The notes under the pieces were generated by a model, which did not search any database, had not been told where the DNA came from, and saw nothing but the letters and a program-made list of their open reading frames with translations. 64,000 nucleotides of DNA, taken from contig OZ250175.1 of NCBI GenBank assembly GCA_965238155.1, forward strand, positions 310,001 to 374,000, given 5' to 3'. Of this stretch, positions 37,271-46,191 are shown piece after piece. The position numbers and the translations under genes are program-made. Numbering within the stretch: the first letter of the stretch is position 1; the number at the start of each line of letters is the position of its first letter. Origin of the DNA: BJGV01 sp964196335 (lineage in GTDB: Bacteria > Pseudomonadota > Gammaproteobacteria > Burkholderiales > Nitrosomonadaceae).

Positions 37271-37810
37271 ATGAGTGCGACGGAACATACATCAAAAATA
37301 CAGGCCAGCAGACTACGACCACTCCCGCGCTGGATTTTCATGAGCCGCTGGTTGCAAGCACCACTCTATATTGGCCTGATTGGAGCGCAGGGGCTTTATG
37401 TCTGGGAGTTCTGGCGCGAACTTGTGCATCTATTCGAACAAATGGCAGTAAGTGATGTAACAGAAACCCAGTTAATGCTAATCGTGCTGGGACTAATCGA
37501 TGTGGTGATGATTTCCAATCTGTTAGTGATGGTAATTGTCGGCGGCTGGGAGACATTTGTGTCCCGACTAGCACTTGAAAATCATCCGGACCAGCCAGAA
37601 TGGTTATCTCACGCGAATGCCGGTGTCTTAAAAGTCAAGCTTGCTACAGCAATCATTGGAATTTCCTCGATACACTTACTAAAGACTTTTATCAACGCTG
37701 CACAGTACGATACCAAGCAATTACTATGGCAAACTGTCATACACCTGACTTTTGTTTTATCTGCCCTTGCTATCGCATATACCGAACGACTTATGAAGGA
37801 AGTGCATTAG
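37271..37810 (+). CDS. YqhA family (UPF0114) membrane protein
   Basis: Inner-membrane protein of 179 residues with four predicted helices. The family pattern is FMSRWLQAPLYIGLI near the start and LIDVVMISNLLVMVIVGGWE in the middle. Function unknown. AAGGA lies before the ATG. It is followed by an MFS gene on the same strand, about 100 bp away. Confidence 0.9.
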   Translation: MSATEHTSKIQASRLRPLPRWIFMSRWLQAPLYIGLIGAQGLYVWEFWRELVHLFEQMAVSDVTETQLMLIVLGLIDVVMISNLLVMVIVGGWETFVSRLALENHPDQPEWLSHANAGVLKVKLATAIIGISSIHLLKTFINAAQYDTKQLLWQTVIHLTFVLSALAIAYTERLMKEVH

Positions 37811-37912
37811 TTCGGGAAGCTTTTTATTGTAATAAATACAACTGAGCACCTTAATTAGCAGTCAATATTTATACTAATAACAGATTAACACAGAGCCAGA
37901 TTTTATTAGCCA

Positions 37913-39226
37913 GTGACTTCAAAAGACAAACCCACACATCTTGCCGCAAATGTAAGCCGACGAGAAGTCTGGTCATGGGCAATGTTCGATTTTGCAAACT
38001 CCGGCTATACCACTGTTGTCATTACAACAATATTCAATGCTTATTTTGTCAGCGTGGTGGCTCGTGATCAGGATTGGGGGACATTTGCCTGGACAGCTAC
38101 GCTTGCGGTTTCATATGCGCTCATTATTATAACTGCACCAATTTTAGGTATATATGCCGACGTCTACGCTGCTAAAAAGCGTCTGTTGTTTTTCACTACT
38201 ATAGGATGTATTTTCTTCACTTTACTACTTTCCTTTGTAGGTCCGGGAGATTTATGGTTAGCGATATTTCTTGTAATTCTTGCTAATTTCTTCTTTGGTA
38301 GCGGTGAAAATCTAATCGCTGCTTTTCTACCCGAGATTGCAAAAAGTAACTCACTTGGAAAAATATCGGGCTGGGGTTGGAGCCTTGGGTATATTGGCGG
38401 CATAGTAAGTTTAGGTTGTTCATTAGCTTATGTACTCTGGGCACAAGAACAAGGACAGCAGTCTGAACAATTCGTACCAGTAACCCTGCTAATAACCGCT
38501 TTTTTATTTGTTATTTCCTGTATTCCGACATTTCTTTATTTGAAAGAGCGGGCACAACCACAACCACTTTTACACAGCCATAGTGTAGTAAGTGAGGTGT
38601 TTTCTCGATTAGGTAACACAATTAAACAAGTACGTAACTTTCGTGATTTAACACGCTTTCTGATCTGCCTGATATTCTATCAGGCGGGCATCCAAACTGT
38701 AGTCGTGATCGCAGCAATTTATGCACAGCAAGTAATGAGTTTTGATCATAGCGACACCATTTTGCTTGTAGTTTTAGTAAATGTTACCGCGGCACTGGGA
38801 GCATTCGTATTTGGTAATATTCAGGATAAAATTGGTCACATCCCAACTATCGCACTAACCCTCATTGGTTGGATAATAATGGTCTTACTCGCTTGGGGAG
38901 CACAAGATCGCACTATGTTCTGGGTTGCCGCTAACATTGCCGGGTTGTGTTTAGGGGCATCGCAGTCTGCGGGCCGTGCATTAGTTGGATATTTTAGTCC
39001 ATTACTACGACGTGCAGAGTTTTTTGGACTTTGGGGGCTGGCAGTTAAACTGTCTTCGATAATTGGCCCAATAACATATGGGCTGGTAAGCTGGATATCG
39101 CACGGCGATCATCGCCTTGCGATGTTAATTACTGGCAGTTATTTTATTATCGGCCTATTGATATTAATGGGTATAAGTGTACAAAGGGGCCGGCAAGCCG
39201 CATTAAGTAACAAAGCAATACTTTAA
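37913..39226 (+). CDS. UMF1-type MFS transporter
   Basis: Major-facilitator permease of 437 residues with about twelve helices, close to the UMF1/Atg22 group (WSWAMFDFANSGYTTVVI at the start is characteristic). The start codon is GTG at 37913. The substrate is unknown; relatives are linked to amino-acid efflux. No regulator sits next to it. Confidence 0.88.
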   Translation: MTSKDKPTHLAANVSRREVWSWAMFDFANSGYTTVVITTIFNAYFVSVVARDQDWGTFAWTATLAVSYALIIITAPILGIYADVYAAKKRLLFFTTIGCIFFTLLLSFVGPGDLWLAIFLVILANFFFGSGENLIAAFLPEIAKSNSLGKISGWGWSLGYIGGIVSLGCSLAYVLWAQEQGQQSEQFVPVTLLITAFLFVISCIPTFLYLKERAQPQPLLHSHSVVSEVFSRLGNTIKQVRNFRDLTRFLICLIFYQAGIQTVVVIAAIYAQQVMSFDHSDTILLVVLVNVTAALGAFVFGNIQDKIGHIPTIALTLIGWIIMVLLAWGAQDRTMFWVAANIAGLCLGASQSAGRALVGYFSPLLRRAEFFGLWGLAVKLSSIIGPITYGLVSWISHGDHRLAMLITGSYFIIGLLILMGISVQRGRQAALSNKAIL

Positions 39227-39333
39227 TACAATGTCTGCATTAATAAACTCTGGGTAGTTGTGGCATTTTGTTAGAACATTTAGCGAGTTTACTTTTTTAA
39301 CTTTGTAGACCTGTTTCTCTACGGCTTGTAAGT

Positions 39334-39861
39334 TTAATGATGACCACCGTAATCATCACCATGCTGGTGCATTTTATGGTGATCGCTGTGATCATCACCG
39401 TGCTGATCGTGAAAATCAGTATGACTGTCTGACTGTTCTTTTGATTGCTTACTTTTTTCTGCCGGCTTAAGCGGAGCAAAACGAGCAGCCTGCGCCTCCT
39501 GCTCGGGTAGCTTGATAAAAACCACAACCTTTGTTTCAGGAGTAACTATGAAATCACCTGTTCCCTTGAATACATTAGCACCTGCAGGTTGTAATTTGAC
39601 TGTTATTTTAGTTTTGCCGGTTTGAAAAATTGCTTTGCTTATTCCCCCGTCAATACTAATTTTGGTATTTGCATGATCTGTTATATATAGAACAATCTCT
39701 TTGTCCTTGGTTATAATTTCCATATGATAGGGTCCGGCCATACGCATTTGCCCGCCATGAGGTGCAGCGACTGAATCAAAATACTCGTCAGTATGAGACC
39801 AGGCTTGTGGCGACAATATTAACGAAATAAACACTAGAAAAACAATTCTCGATTTATTCAT
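39334..39861 (-). CDS. His-rich exported protein at the end of the cop genes
   Basis: Protein of 175 residues, starting at the ATG at 39861 with AGGAA before it. It has a signal peptide (MNKSRIVFLVFISLILS, cleavage near AWS-HTD), a beta-rich middle, and a C-terminal tail of about 30 residues dominated by His and Asp (HDQHGDDHSDHHKMHQH). Such tails bind Cu, Ni or Zn. It lies 44 bp after copD on the same strand, so a copper role for ammonia monooxygenase is a reasonable inference. Confidence 0.82.
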   Translation of the reverse strand: MNKSRIVFLVFISLILSPQAWSHTDEYFDSVAAPHGGQMRMAGPYHMEIITKDKEIVLYITDHANTKISIDGGISKAIFQTGKTKITVKLQPAGANVFKGTGDFIVTPETKVVVFIKLPEQEAQAARFAPLKPAEKSKQSKEQSDSHTDFHDQHGDDHSDHHKMHQHGDDYGGHH

Positions 39862-39905
39862 TTTTTTCCTAAACAATTGAATCGGACATAAATCTGTACG
39901 ATTAC

Positions 39906-41933
39906 TCAATGTACATGATCGTCTGGTGGCGGCAGGATTTCTTTTTCACGCTTTAGTTGTACAATTTGCTTCATCAATAAGTTCATATTTGTCCAGCCGT
40001 CTCCGTCAGCCACAGGAATCCAGCGCGCCCGTAAATACCCGAAACGATCTATTAAAAACTCTAAATGGTCAGGGACAGACCCGTCTCCAAGAAGATCCGG
40101 CCGCCCAAGTGTCCTACGATATAAAATGTAACTTTGTGTAATTTCCTTTGCGCCTTGTGTTACAACCGGAAAAGGAACATCTGCTGTAATTTCTGCCAGA
40201 CTTTGTGAATCAAGGTCGTGCATAGGAATAGCCAGTACTTCTGCATTACCGCTGCCCAGCTTATCGTAGGCCATTCGCAGTTGATCAAGTCGCGCTCTTG
40301 ATTCTGGCCACGAAAATAAAACCAATAAGACCGCTTTCTTGTACCAAAAATCTTGAAGTATGCCGCTTGATTCATCATGTGCGGAATAAGAAAAATTAGG
40401 TGGGCCCTGAGAAGGTTGATCAGGAACGACTTTAGGACTCATGAGACGCGCCTGATAGCCACGAGACATGGCATGAATATAATTTACCACATCCCAACGA
40501 CCTTCTTCATCAAGCTTATCTTCAAAGCCAGGCATACCTGTATCCGGTATGCCCTTGCTCAGCCAGTTGAAGAAGTCTCCCGCTGTATGCCTTTCAGTGT
40601 GTGGTTCTGTAAGCAAATCTGCCGGTGTCTTGGTGAAACTTTTTGCAAGGACACCATTGCCTTTACCCTGGGACCCGTGACAGGTTACACAATTCTCTGC
40701 AAAAAAACCTGATCCGTTAGTAATTGAAATAGAATCAAATGGAACCGGAGTATTGAGATAGGTTTCAGGGTATGCCTGAACGGCAAGAGGCGGCAGCATT
40801 ACAGCCATTGCACTTACTACAACTGCTCCCGTAGCACCAACCCGTTGCTTCATTGCCCATTTTTTTATTTTGCCAAAGATAGCTACTCCTACTGCCAGCA
40901 AAAGCAAGCTCATTCCGATCCAAACTTGCGTTCTTACAGACTGGTATTCCCAGGTTGCATCAATAGAAAAACGAAACGGATAGGGCCACTCTTCAATGAC
41001 AGTATGTTTTGCCGGAATAGTATTAGCAAGTATAGTTGCAAGTATTACTAATAAAAAAGCAATTACAAACTCAATACGAACCCACTTTCGCAAATTTTGC
41101 CCACCAATTGCTGCCAGAGCCTGCCCCTGAGCAAGTGAAGGAAGCCAGACTGAACGGGCACGTGAAGCGATCATGAGAATCAATATAAGCAGGGAAATCT
41201 TGGCAAGAATTAGCCAGCCATATTCTGTTGCTACTAACGCACCGTAGATCTCGTCTAACATACTATCTGCAACAATTACACCTGTTACAATTATGCCCAG
41301 CATTACCGGCATTGCCATAACCGAAAAACGTTTTAGGGTTTGTATGCCTGACTGATCAACCTCTTCACTTGATTGTTCTGCCTTCTTGGTAAATATTATT
41401 AATAGAAATGCAGGCAAGGCTCCGAACCAGACTCCCGCAAGCACAGTATGCAAAACATATGGAAGTATTGTCGTAACTGATATTTCTTCTGCTGCAGAAT
41501 GGCTCGAAAGTGATCCCACTGACAAGGCTATAATAGCTAATATCGCACACAGCACATATTTCCATTGAGCTCTGTCAGAAGATGAGCTCCGGATATAGAG
41601 AGCCGTCCCTAATGAAAGAACCGCAAAACCTTCGCGCCACATCCATACATGGCCGGTACGAGTTTTTGTAAGGAATGCGTACCAAGCCCCCGGTTGCCAG
41701 GCATGCTCAGTGATGCCTGTTGCCAGTGCTGAAGAAATTGCAAGTACCGCCATCAATCCTATTACAAAGGTACCTGCTAACCATGGAAGAGCCCGCTCAA
41801 GACGGACAATCCATGGACTTGAAAGAGTTGCCCTGCTATATGCAGCAATTGCAAGAAAAACACTGCTTCCTATTAAGAACATGTTGGCTGCTATCTGAAG
41901 CCAACGGGCAAATACCGCTAGGATTTCGATCAT
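39906..41933 (-). CDS. copD: CopD-cytochrome c-thioredoxin-like fusion protein
   Basis: Protein of 675 residues. Residues 1-310 form the CopD membrane domain (eight or nine helices), taken to move copper across the inner membrane. A further helix near 335-355 and a hydrophobic segment near 370-390 lead to a c-type haem domain with CVTCHG (Cys415, Cys418, His419). The C-terminal 150 residues (KKAVLLVLFSWPESRARLDQ, LIDRFGYLRARW) look like a thioredoxin/TlpA fold without its CxxC. It overlaps copC by 4 bp. Confidence 0.9.
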   Translation of the reverse strand: MIEILAVFARWLQIAANMFLIGSSVFLAIAAYSRATLSSPWIVRLERALPWLAGTFVIGLMAVLAISSALATGITEHAWQPGAWYAFLTKTRTGHVWMWREGFAVLSLGTALYIRSSSSDRAQWKYVLCAILAIIALSVGSLSSHSAAEEISVTTILPYVLHTVLAGVWFGALPAFLLIIFTKKAEQSSEEVDQSGIQTLKRFSVMAMPVMLGIIVTGVIVADSMLDEIYGALVATEYGWLILAKISLLILILMIASRARSVWLPSLAQGQALAAIGGQNLRKWVRIEFVIAFLLVILATILANTIPAKHTVIEEWPYPFRFSIDATWEYQSVRTQVWIGMSLLLLAVGVAIFGKIKKWAMKQRVGATGAVVVSAMAVMLPPLAVQAYPETYLNTPVPFDSISITNGSGFFAENCVTCHGSQGKGNGVLAKSFTKTPADLLTEPHTERHTAGDFFNWLSKGIPDTGMPGFEDKLDEEGRWDVVNYIHAMSRGYQARLMSPKVVPDQPSQGPPNFSYSAHDESSGILQDFWYKKAVLLVLFSWPESRARLDQLRMAYDKLGSGNAEVLAIPMHDLDSQSLAEITADVPFPVVTQGAKEITQSYILYRRTLGRPDLLGDGSVPDHLEFLIDRFGYLRARWIPVADGDGWTNMNLLMKQIVQLKREKEILPPPDDHVH

Positions 41934-42340
41934 TTGCCTTGTGCTGTACCCTTGTTCTTCACCTTGTAGTTGAAAGACTCATCAACAATGTGGCCATCTA
42001 CTGAAAGTACCCGAAATTTAACTGTGTATTTTCCGGGCTTTAAATCAGGCAAAGGCAGAACAACTGATTTCGGGTCATCTGGAACAACTTTTGGTTTTGC
42101 ATCTGTAACTGGTTTTTTGTTGGCTCCAAGAACCGACAATGAAGTATACGCCCCCTCAATTTCTTCGTTAAACCAAAGACGCACTTGTGTTGGTGCCTTG
42201 TCTAATGCGGCTCTGCGAGCCGGCTCTGCTTTAACTAATTGTGCATGCGCCAGTACCGGCGCAGCATGCACCCACATTGAGATAACTAAGGCAATACTTA
42301 ATATTACACGCACATGTACTGAGTATTTCATTGATTCCAT
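41930..42340 (-). CDS. copC: CopC, periplasmic copper-binding protein
   Basis: Periplasmic copper carrier of 136 residues. The signal peptide ends at VLA-HAQLVKAEPARRA, so the mature protein starts with the copper-ligand His. The C-terminal LSVDGHIVDESFNYKV holds the second copper site. I start it at 42340, where AGGGG precedes the ATG; the open frame extends 28 codons upstream. Confidence 0.94.
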   Translation of the reverse strand: MESMKYSVHVRVILSIALVISMWVHAAPVLAHAQLVKAEPARRAALDKAPTQVRLWFNEEIEGAYTSLSVLGANKKPVTDAKPKVVPDDPKSVVLPLPDLKPGKYTVKFRVLSVDGHIVDESFNYKVKNKGTAQGK

Positions 42341-42451
42341 CTTGACCCCTTTCAGGACTATAGTATCTAAACGCTTCAACTGTCTATTAAGTATACTTTG
42401 ACAGAATTTTTTTATCTGGTTCAATTAATTTACGTGACAACTGGTGTTTTA

Positions 42452-43027
42452 TTAAGCTGCGGCGCCATCCTTAGGTTTTTTACCCACCTTAAATAAAAAG
42501 AATGCGCCCACACCAAGAGCTCCTGCTATAGCAAAAACCAAACCGGAGGGCATACTACTTGTACCTTCTCCTACTGAAAACGGAAAGCGTGAGACATGTT
42601 CCTGATTTACACCTGTCGTTACCAAACCAACAAACTTACCTGGTTCATTAAAATTATGTTCAAAATTGATTGATCCATTACTATAGACTTTAGCCGGCAT
42701 GTGAAGAATTGTGATGCTATCCAGATTTTCTTCTGAGCCGGTGTCCCTAATTACCCGTACCTCAGTTGGTAATGGGCGAAGCCCTTCTTCAATATAATCG
42801 AGCGCCACCACAGTACGGCCTGTTGCAGGTATGTCTTCACAAAACTCTTTTTCTTGTGAGCTTTCCGGCTGATAACCGGTAAAATGCATAGTAAATGGCC
42901 CAATTGTTAGCTTACACATGTCATCTGCAAGCGAAAGCCCACCGTGAGCCTGCACCTGAGTTGTGAATGAAAACCCTACTGTTAACACTAAGGAGAGTAA
43001 AACAGGCCGCATATATTTTAAAAACAT
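42452..43027 (-). CDS. amoD: AmoD (orf5), membrane protein of the amo cluster
   Basis: Protein of 191 residues with a signal peptide (cleavage after VQA-HGG), a periplasmic domain and one C-terminal helix (about 155-178). It is a paralogue of the upstream gene: both have MCKL/MRRA near the mature start, a FTGYQPE / LSAYQPQ motif and EVRVIRDTG / GIRIVRGTG. The ATG at 43027 has AAGGG before it. Function is unknown, but the gene accompanies amoCAB in ammonia oxidisers. Confidence 0.9.
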   Translation of the reverse strand: MFLKYMRPVLLSLVLTVGFSFTTQVQAHGGLSLADDMCKLTIGPFTMHFTGYQPESSQEKEFCEDIPATGRTVVALDYIEEGLRPLPTEVRVIRDTGSEENLDSITILHMPAKVYSNGSINFEHNFNEPGKFVGLVTTGVNQEHVSRFPFSVGEGTSSMPSGLVFAIAGALGVGAFFLFKVGKKPKDGAAA

Positions 43028-43135
43028 GATTAAAACCCTTTTATAAAATTGCAAATTAAACGCTAAACTCATTTATTTACATGTTTAGTCTAATTCAAAT
43101 ATTGCAAGCTTCCTTTGATATAAATCATTTACTTC

Positions 43136-43711
43136 CTAGGAACGCCTGGAAGCCAGCCAATTCTGTACTCTTTTTGTTTTTGTCAGCTTGTACCCAATAA
43201 ATGTAAGTACTAACATAGCTATCGTAGGTCCTATCGCTTTTTGAAATACATTTGCATAGTTAATCATTTGCACCCGTAACGAATACTGGTACTCTACAGG
43301 CGGCACTCCTTCGCCTTTTATGAATATCGTATACTGCCCCTTTTCAAGATAAACCTTGTCTCCGACCACTCCGTCCGGATGGTAAACCGGTTTTATAGTT
43401 TTGATCGTTTCACTATCCGTTTCTCCGGTTCCTCTCACTATCCGTATCCCTACCGGCATATCACGTAACGCCTGGTCTACAAGATCTATCACTAGAAATG
43501 TTTCGCCTCCGTTGGGAATTTCCGTACAATAATGCTCACTTGGCTCAATCTGTGGCTGATACGCGCTCAGATGCACCATGCTAACACCAGCCCGACGCAT
43601 GCAACTGTCTTGTTCCATCGCCACTTTTCCATGAGCGCCTGCCACGCCTGTGTGAAGCGCTATGACAAGAATGAAAGCCGTAGCGCTTGCCTGCACTGCT
43701 TGCTGTACCAC
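43136..43711 (-). CDS. amoE: AmoE (orf4), membrane protein of the amo cluster
   Basis: Protein of 191 residues related to AmoD, with an N-terminal signal helix (about 10-26), a periplasmic part (MVHLSAYQPQIEPSEHYC) and a C-terminal helix (about 155-175). The start is GTG at 43711 with AGGAG 8 bp upstream. In betaproteobacterial ammonia oxidisers this gene follows amoB; its role is not established. Confidence 0.88.
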   Translation of the reverse strand: MVQQAVQASATAFILVIALHTGVAGAHGKVAMEQDSCMRRAGVSMVHLSAYQPQIEPSEHYCTEIPNGGETFLVIDLVDQALRDMPVGIRIVRGTGETDSETIKTIKPVYHPDGVVGDKVYLEKGQYTIFIKGEGVPPVEYQYSLRVQMINYANVFQKAIGPTIAMLVLTFIGYKLTKTKRVQNWLASRRS

Positions 43712-43767
43712 GGACGAATCTCCTGTTTGGTATTACAACGATTTGTTGTTTAACTTAGCCCGATGAA

Positions 43768-43795
43768 GCTTATTGAAGCAGATCTGTTAATAAGC
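43768..43795 (-). other. Hairpin in the amoE leader
   Basis: GCTTATT / AATAAGC stem of 7 bp around a loop that itself contains the palindrome CAGATCTG. It lies between the amoB terminator and the amoE ribosome site. It could be a processing site or operator; no T-run follows. Confidence 0.5.
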
Positions 43796-43827
43796 ATACA
43801 CCGATAATTTCTTGTTCATTAAAAAAA

Positions 43828-43867
43828 CCGATCCGCCATCCCGTCATATGACGGGGGGGCGGATCGG
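43828..43867 (-). terminator. Strong terminator after amoB
   Basis: An outer 10-bp stem CCGATCCGCC / GGCGGATCGG encloses an inner palindrome CCCGTCATATGACGGG. On the minus strand seven T follow. It lies 18 bp after the amoB stop and divides amoCAB from amoE-amoD-copCD. Confidence 0.93.
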
Positions 43868-43885
43868 TGTCATGCCTGTCTTACC

Positions 43886-45151
43886 TTATAGCTTGGTAAA
43901 GACCGGAATCACAGGACCATGTATGCTGTTGATGTTGCGATCACCTGAATCAGTCCAGGTCATCAGCAATCCACCAAAACGACTTTCCGGATCACCCATA
44001 AGGGCCATCAGCCGTTGTACTTCCCATAGTGCATCCTTTGCTTCCATTCTTACCTCACGGGTCTCACCGGGTTCAATTGGCGTAGTGTTTGCCAGTGATA
44101 ATCCGGTTGCCACGAGCTCTCTCGGATAGAAACGATCGAGATACTTCAGACCTACCTTGTTGATGAACCTGACACCTGCTGTGGTGAATTCCCCGATTCT
44201 AACGGCTTCATCTCCACTGTTGGTGATCATCATGGTCACGCGAAGAGCGCGTCCTGGTACATCGTAGTTCGCATTCGTTACTTTAACCGCGATTGGATTA
44301 GGTTTCACCGGAAGAGGCTTGATCTTTGTTTCACCCGCCTGAATAGGCACAGTATAGGGATGTTTGTTTTCCGTATAACTGTAGCCAAACCACACAAGCC
44401 CGAAAGTCAGGATCATGAAGATCCATCCCATTTTGGTATCCATCGGGTCAATCATAGGTTCGTCCCCGTATGCCAGTAGAACACGGCTACGCGGCAGGAA
44501 CATCGGCCGGGCAACAAACCATCCAATCCAGAAACATCCGAGGGACATCCATATAATATGCCACGTAACGCCATTGGCATGATTAAAGGTTTCTGAATCA
44601 ATGGTTTCCCCTGTCAACAACTTGATCGGGTTTTTAAAGTCAGCCCAGTCGCCTGAGATGCTCATCCAGGAGCCTGGTCCGGCAATTGGTCCCGCATCCT
44701 TTACGTTTACCATTGCATGTATATGGTGACGTCCGGGTATCCGCGCTTTCAGTCTTGCTTCAAACGCATAGTCACGGCCAATTTCCATCGGTCCTGCAAT
44801 AAATGCGGGCTCACCGTTCAGCTTCACGCTCAAACGGACAAAAACCGGGCTTGGGCTACCTATGTTGAAGAATGCACGGTGTGGTTTACCAACTGCAGCC
44901 GGCCAGTCTTCTGCCAGGTGAAACCTACCCCGCATAATAGCCACTTCGTTGACTTTGGTTGCTTTACCACCCTTCTGTTCTTCTCCCCACTCCATGTCGT
45001 ACCATTGTATGGTACGCATCCGCAGGAATGGCTCCTGAGAACGTTCACCATGAGCGGCAACGGGAGAAACATCAACTATCAGGGCAAGGGCAAGTGTCGC
45101 CATTCCGGCGAGACCAAGGACGCATCCTTTAAATAATTGTTTTGTGTTCAT
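43886..45151 (-). CDS. amoB: Ammonia monooxygenase subunit B
   Basis: Periplasmic copper subunit of membrane-bound ammonia monooxygenase (NH3 to hydroxylamine). It has 421 residues: a signal peptide cleaved so that His34 (VAA-HGE) becomes the N-terminal copper ligand, a first cupredoxin domain with His143 and His145 (RHHIHAM) as the other ligands by analogy with PmoB, two membrane helices (about 198-218 and 242-262), and a second cupredoxin domain. It shares one base with the end of amoA. Confidence 0.98.
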   Translation of the reverse strand: MNTKQLFKGCVLGLAGMATLALALIVDVSPVAAHGERSQEPFLRMRTIQWYDMEWGEEQKGGKATKVNEVAIMRGRFHLAEDWPAAVGKPHRAFFNIGSPSPVFVRLSVKLNGEPAFIAGPMEIGRDYAFEARLKARIPGRHHIHAMVNVKDAGPIAGPGSWMSISGDWADFKNPIKLLTGETIDSETFNHANGVTWHIIWMSLGCFWIGWFVARPMFLPRSRVLLAYGDEPMIDPMDTKMGWIFMILTFGLVWFGYSYTENKHPYTVPIQAGETKIKPLPVKPNPIAVKVTNANYDVPGRALRVTMMITNSGDEAVRIGEFTTAGVRFINKVGLKYLDRFYPRELVATGLSLANTTPIEPGETREVRMEAKDALWEVQRLMALMGDPESRFGGLLMTWTDSGDRNINSIHGPVIPVFTKL

Positions 45152-45981
45152 TATTTTATCCCCTCTGGAAAGCCTTCTTCGCCAAAAGCGGTAACATCTT
45201 CCTTCTCTGTTATCCGTCCTCTAGGACCTTTGACATAATAAAACGAGGTGCAATAGAACCTTCCCAGGTACCACCAGACAACGAACATTAACATGGACAT
45301 AAAAGCCGCAAAGAATGCAGCAATCACCGTAGTGTGACCACCGAAGGTACGTAGCGATCCTTGTTCAATTAACCGAACATACTCAGGTGTACCAGTACGA
45401 ACATAAAGGAATCCGGTATAGTCAGCTAACGAAAGCAACACTCCTTCCACTACTAACGGGAGGTGAGTCGGTCCGAAGATCGGCCAGTTACCCGGATAGA
45501 ACAGTAGCCCAAAGGCTCCGCCGCCGAACAGTGCTGTGATCATCCAGTTACGGGTCAACAATAGACATGTGTCCATGATCAGCGCTCCGGGAATCATCGT
45601 GGAGGGCAGGACAAAGTTAATCGGATAATGGGACCACCAGTAGAAACCCCAGTAACGGGTTAACCATTCACCAGTAAGTAAGCATACGACACACAGCGTT
45701 GCTCCGAATGGTTGCCGGTAATTTACCCAGAGATAGTACATAATAGTAGAACAATAGGTGATTCCTACAATAGGAGTAACCACCGGCCACCATTGACGGT
45801 CTTTCCAGTCAAGCCAGAAATCCCAGTCTCCTGCAAGCAGCATGAAATGCATGTGATAAGTGCCGACTAGAAGTATGCATAAAATCGGAAAGTAAATCAG
45901 ATCTATATGCCTAGACATGCTCACCGCTTCCGGTGGCATTTTCGCCAGCTTTATAATCTCGTCTGTTTTAAAAATTGCCAT
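45151..45981 (-). CDS. amoA: Ammonia monooxygenase subunit A
   Basis: Membrane subunit of ammonia monooxygenase, 276 residues. Seven or so membrane helices and long runs identical, from memory, to Nitrosomonas AmoA, including TYHMHFMLLAGDWDFW, QWWPVVTPIVGITYCS and FYPGNWPIFGPTHLP. The C-terminus VTAFGEEGFPEGIK is characteristic. It follows amoC after a gap of about 210 bp that carries a perfect palindrome. Confidence 0.99.
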   Translation of the reverse strand: MAIFKTDEIIKLAKMPPEAVSMSRHIDLIYFPILCILLVGTYHMHFMLLAGDWDFWLDWKDRQWWPVVTPIVGITYCSTIMYYLWVNYRQPFGATLCVVCLLTGEWLTRYWGFYWWSHYPINFVLPSTMIPGALIMDTCLLLTRNWMITALFGGGAFGLLFYPGNWPIFGPTHLPLVVEGVLLSLADYTGFLYVRTGTPEYVRLIEQGSLRTFGGHTTVIAAFFAAFMSMLMFVVWWYLGRFYCTSFYYVKGPRGRITEKEDVTAFGEEGFPEGIK

Positions 45982-46122
45982 TGTTTCCCCCTTCAGGTAT
46001 GTCGTCTGGTCTTAAACATAAAAATAATAATTCGCCTTCTTCTCTTTTCTTCTTTCTATCCACCCCGCCTGTGTGGCGAACTCCCGGCGGATATTGCAAC
46101 TGTTTCCCTACTGAGTCACCTG

Positions 46123-46148
46123 CCCTGCTCTCTGATCAGAGAGCAGGG
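46123..46148 (-). terminator. Palindrome between amoC and amoA
   Basis: A 26-bp perfect palindrome with 13-bp arms (CCCTGCTCTCTGA and its complement) and no loop. It lies 44 bp past the amoC stop. No T-run follows on the minus strand, so it is more likely an RNA-stabilising or processing hairpin, or a weak terminator, than a strong stop. It fits the known separate amoC transcript in Nitrosomonas. Confidence 0.75.
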
Positions 46149-46191
46149 GGGGTGTTGTGGTAGAAGGACAGTTAAAGATCAGAGCCGGTTG

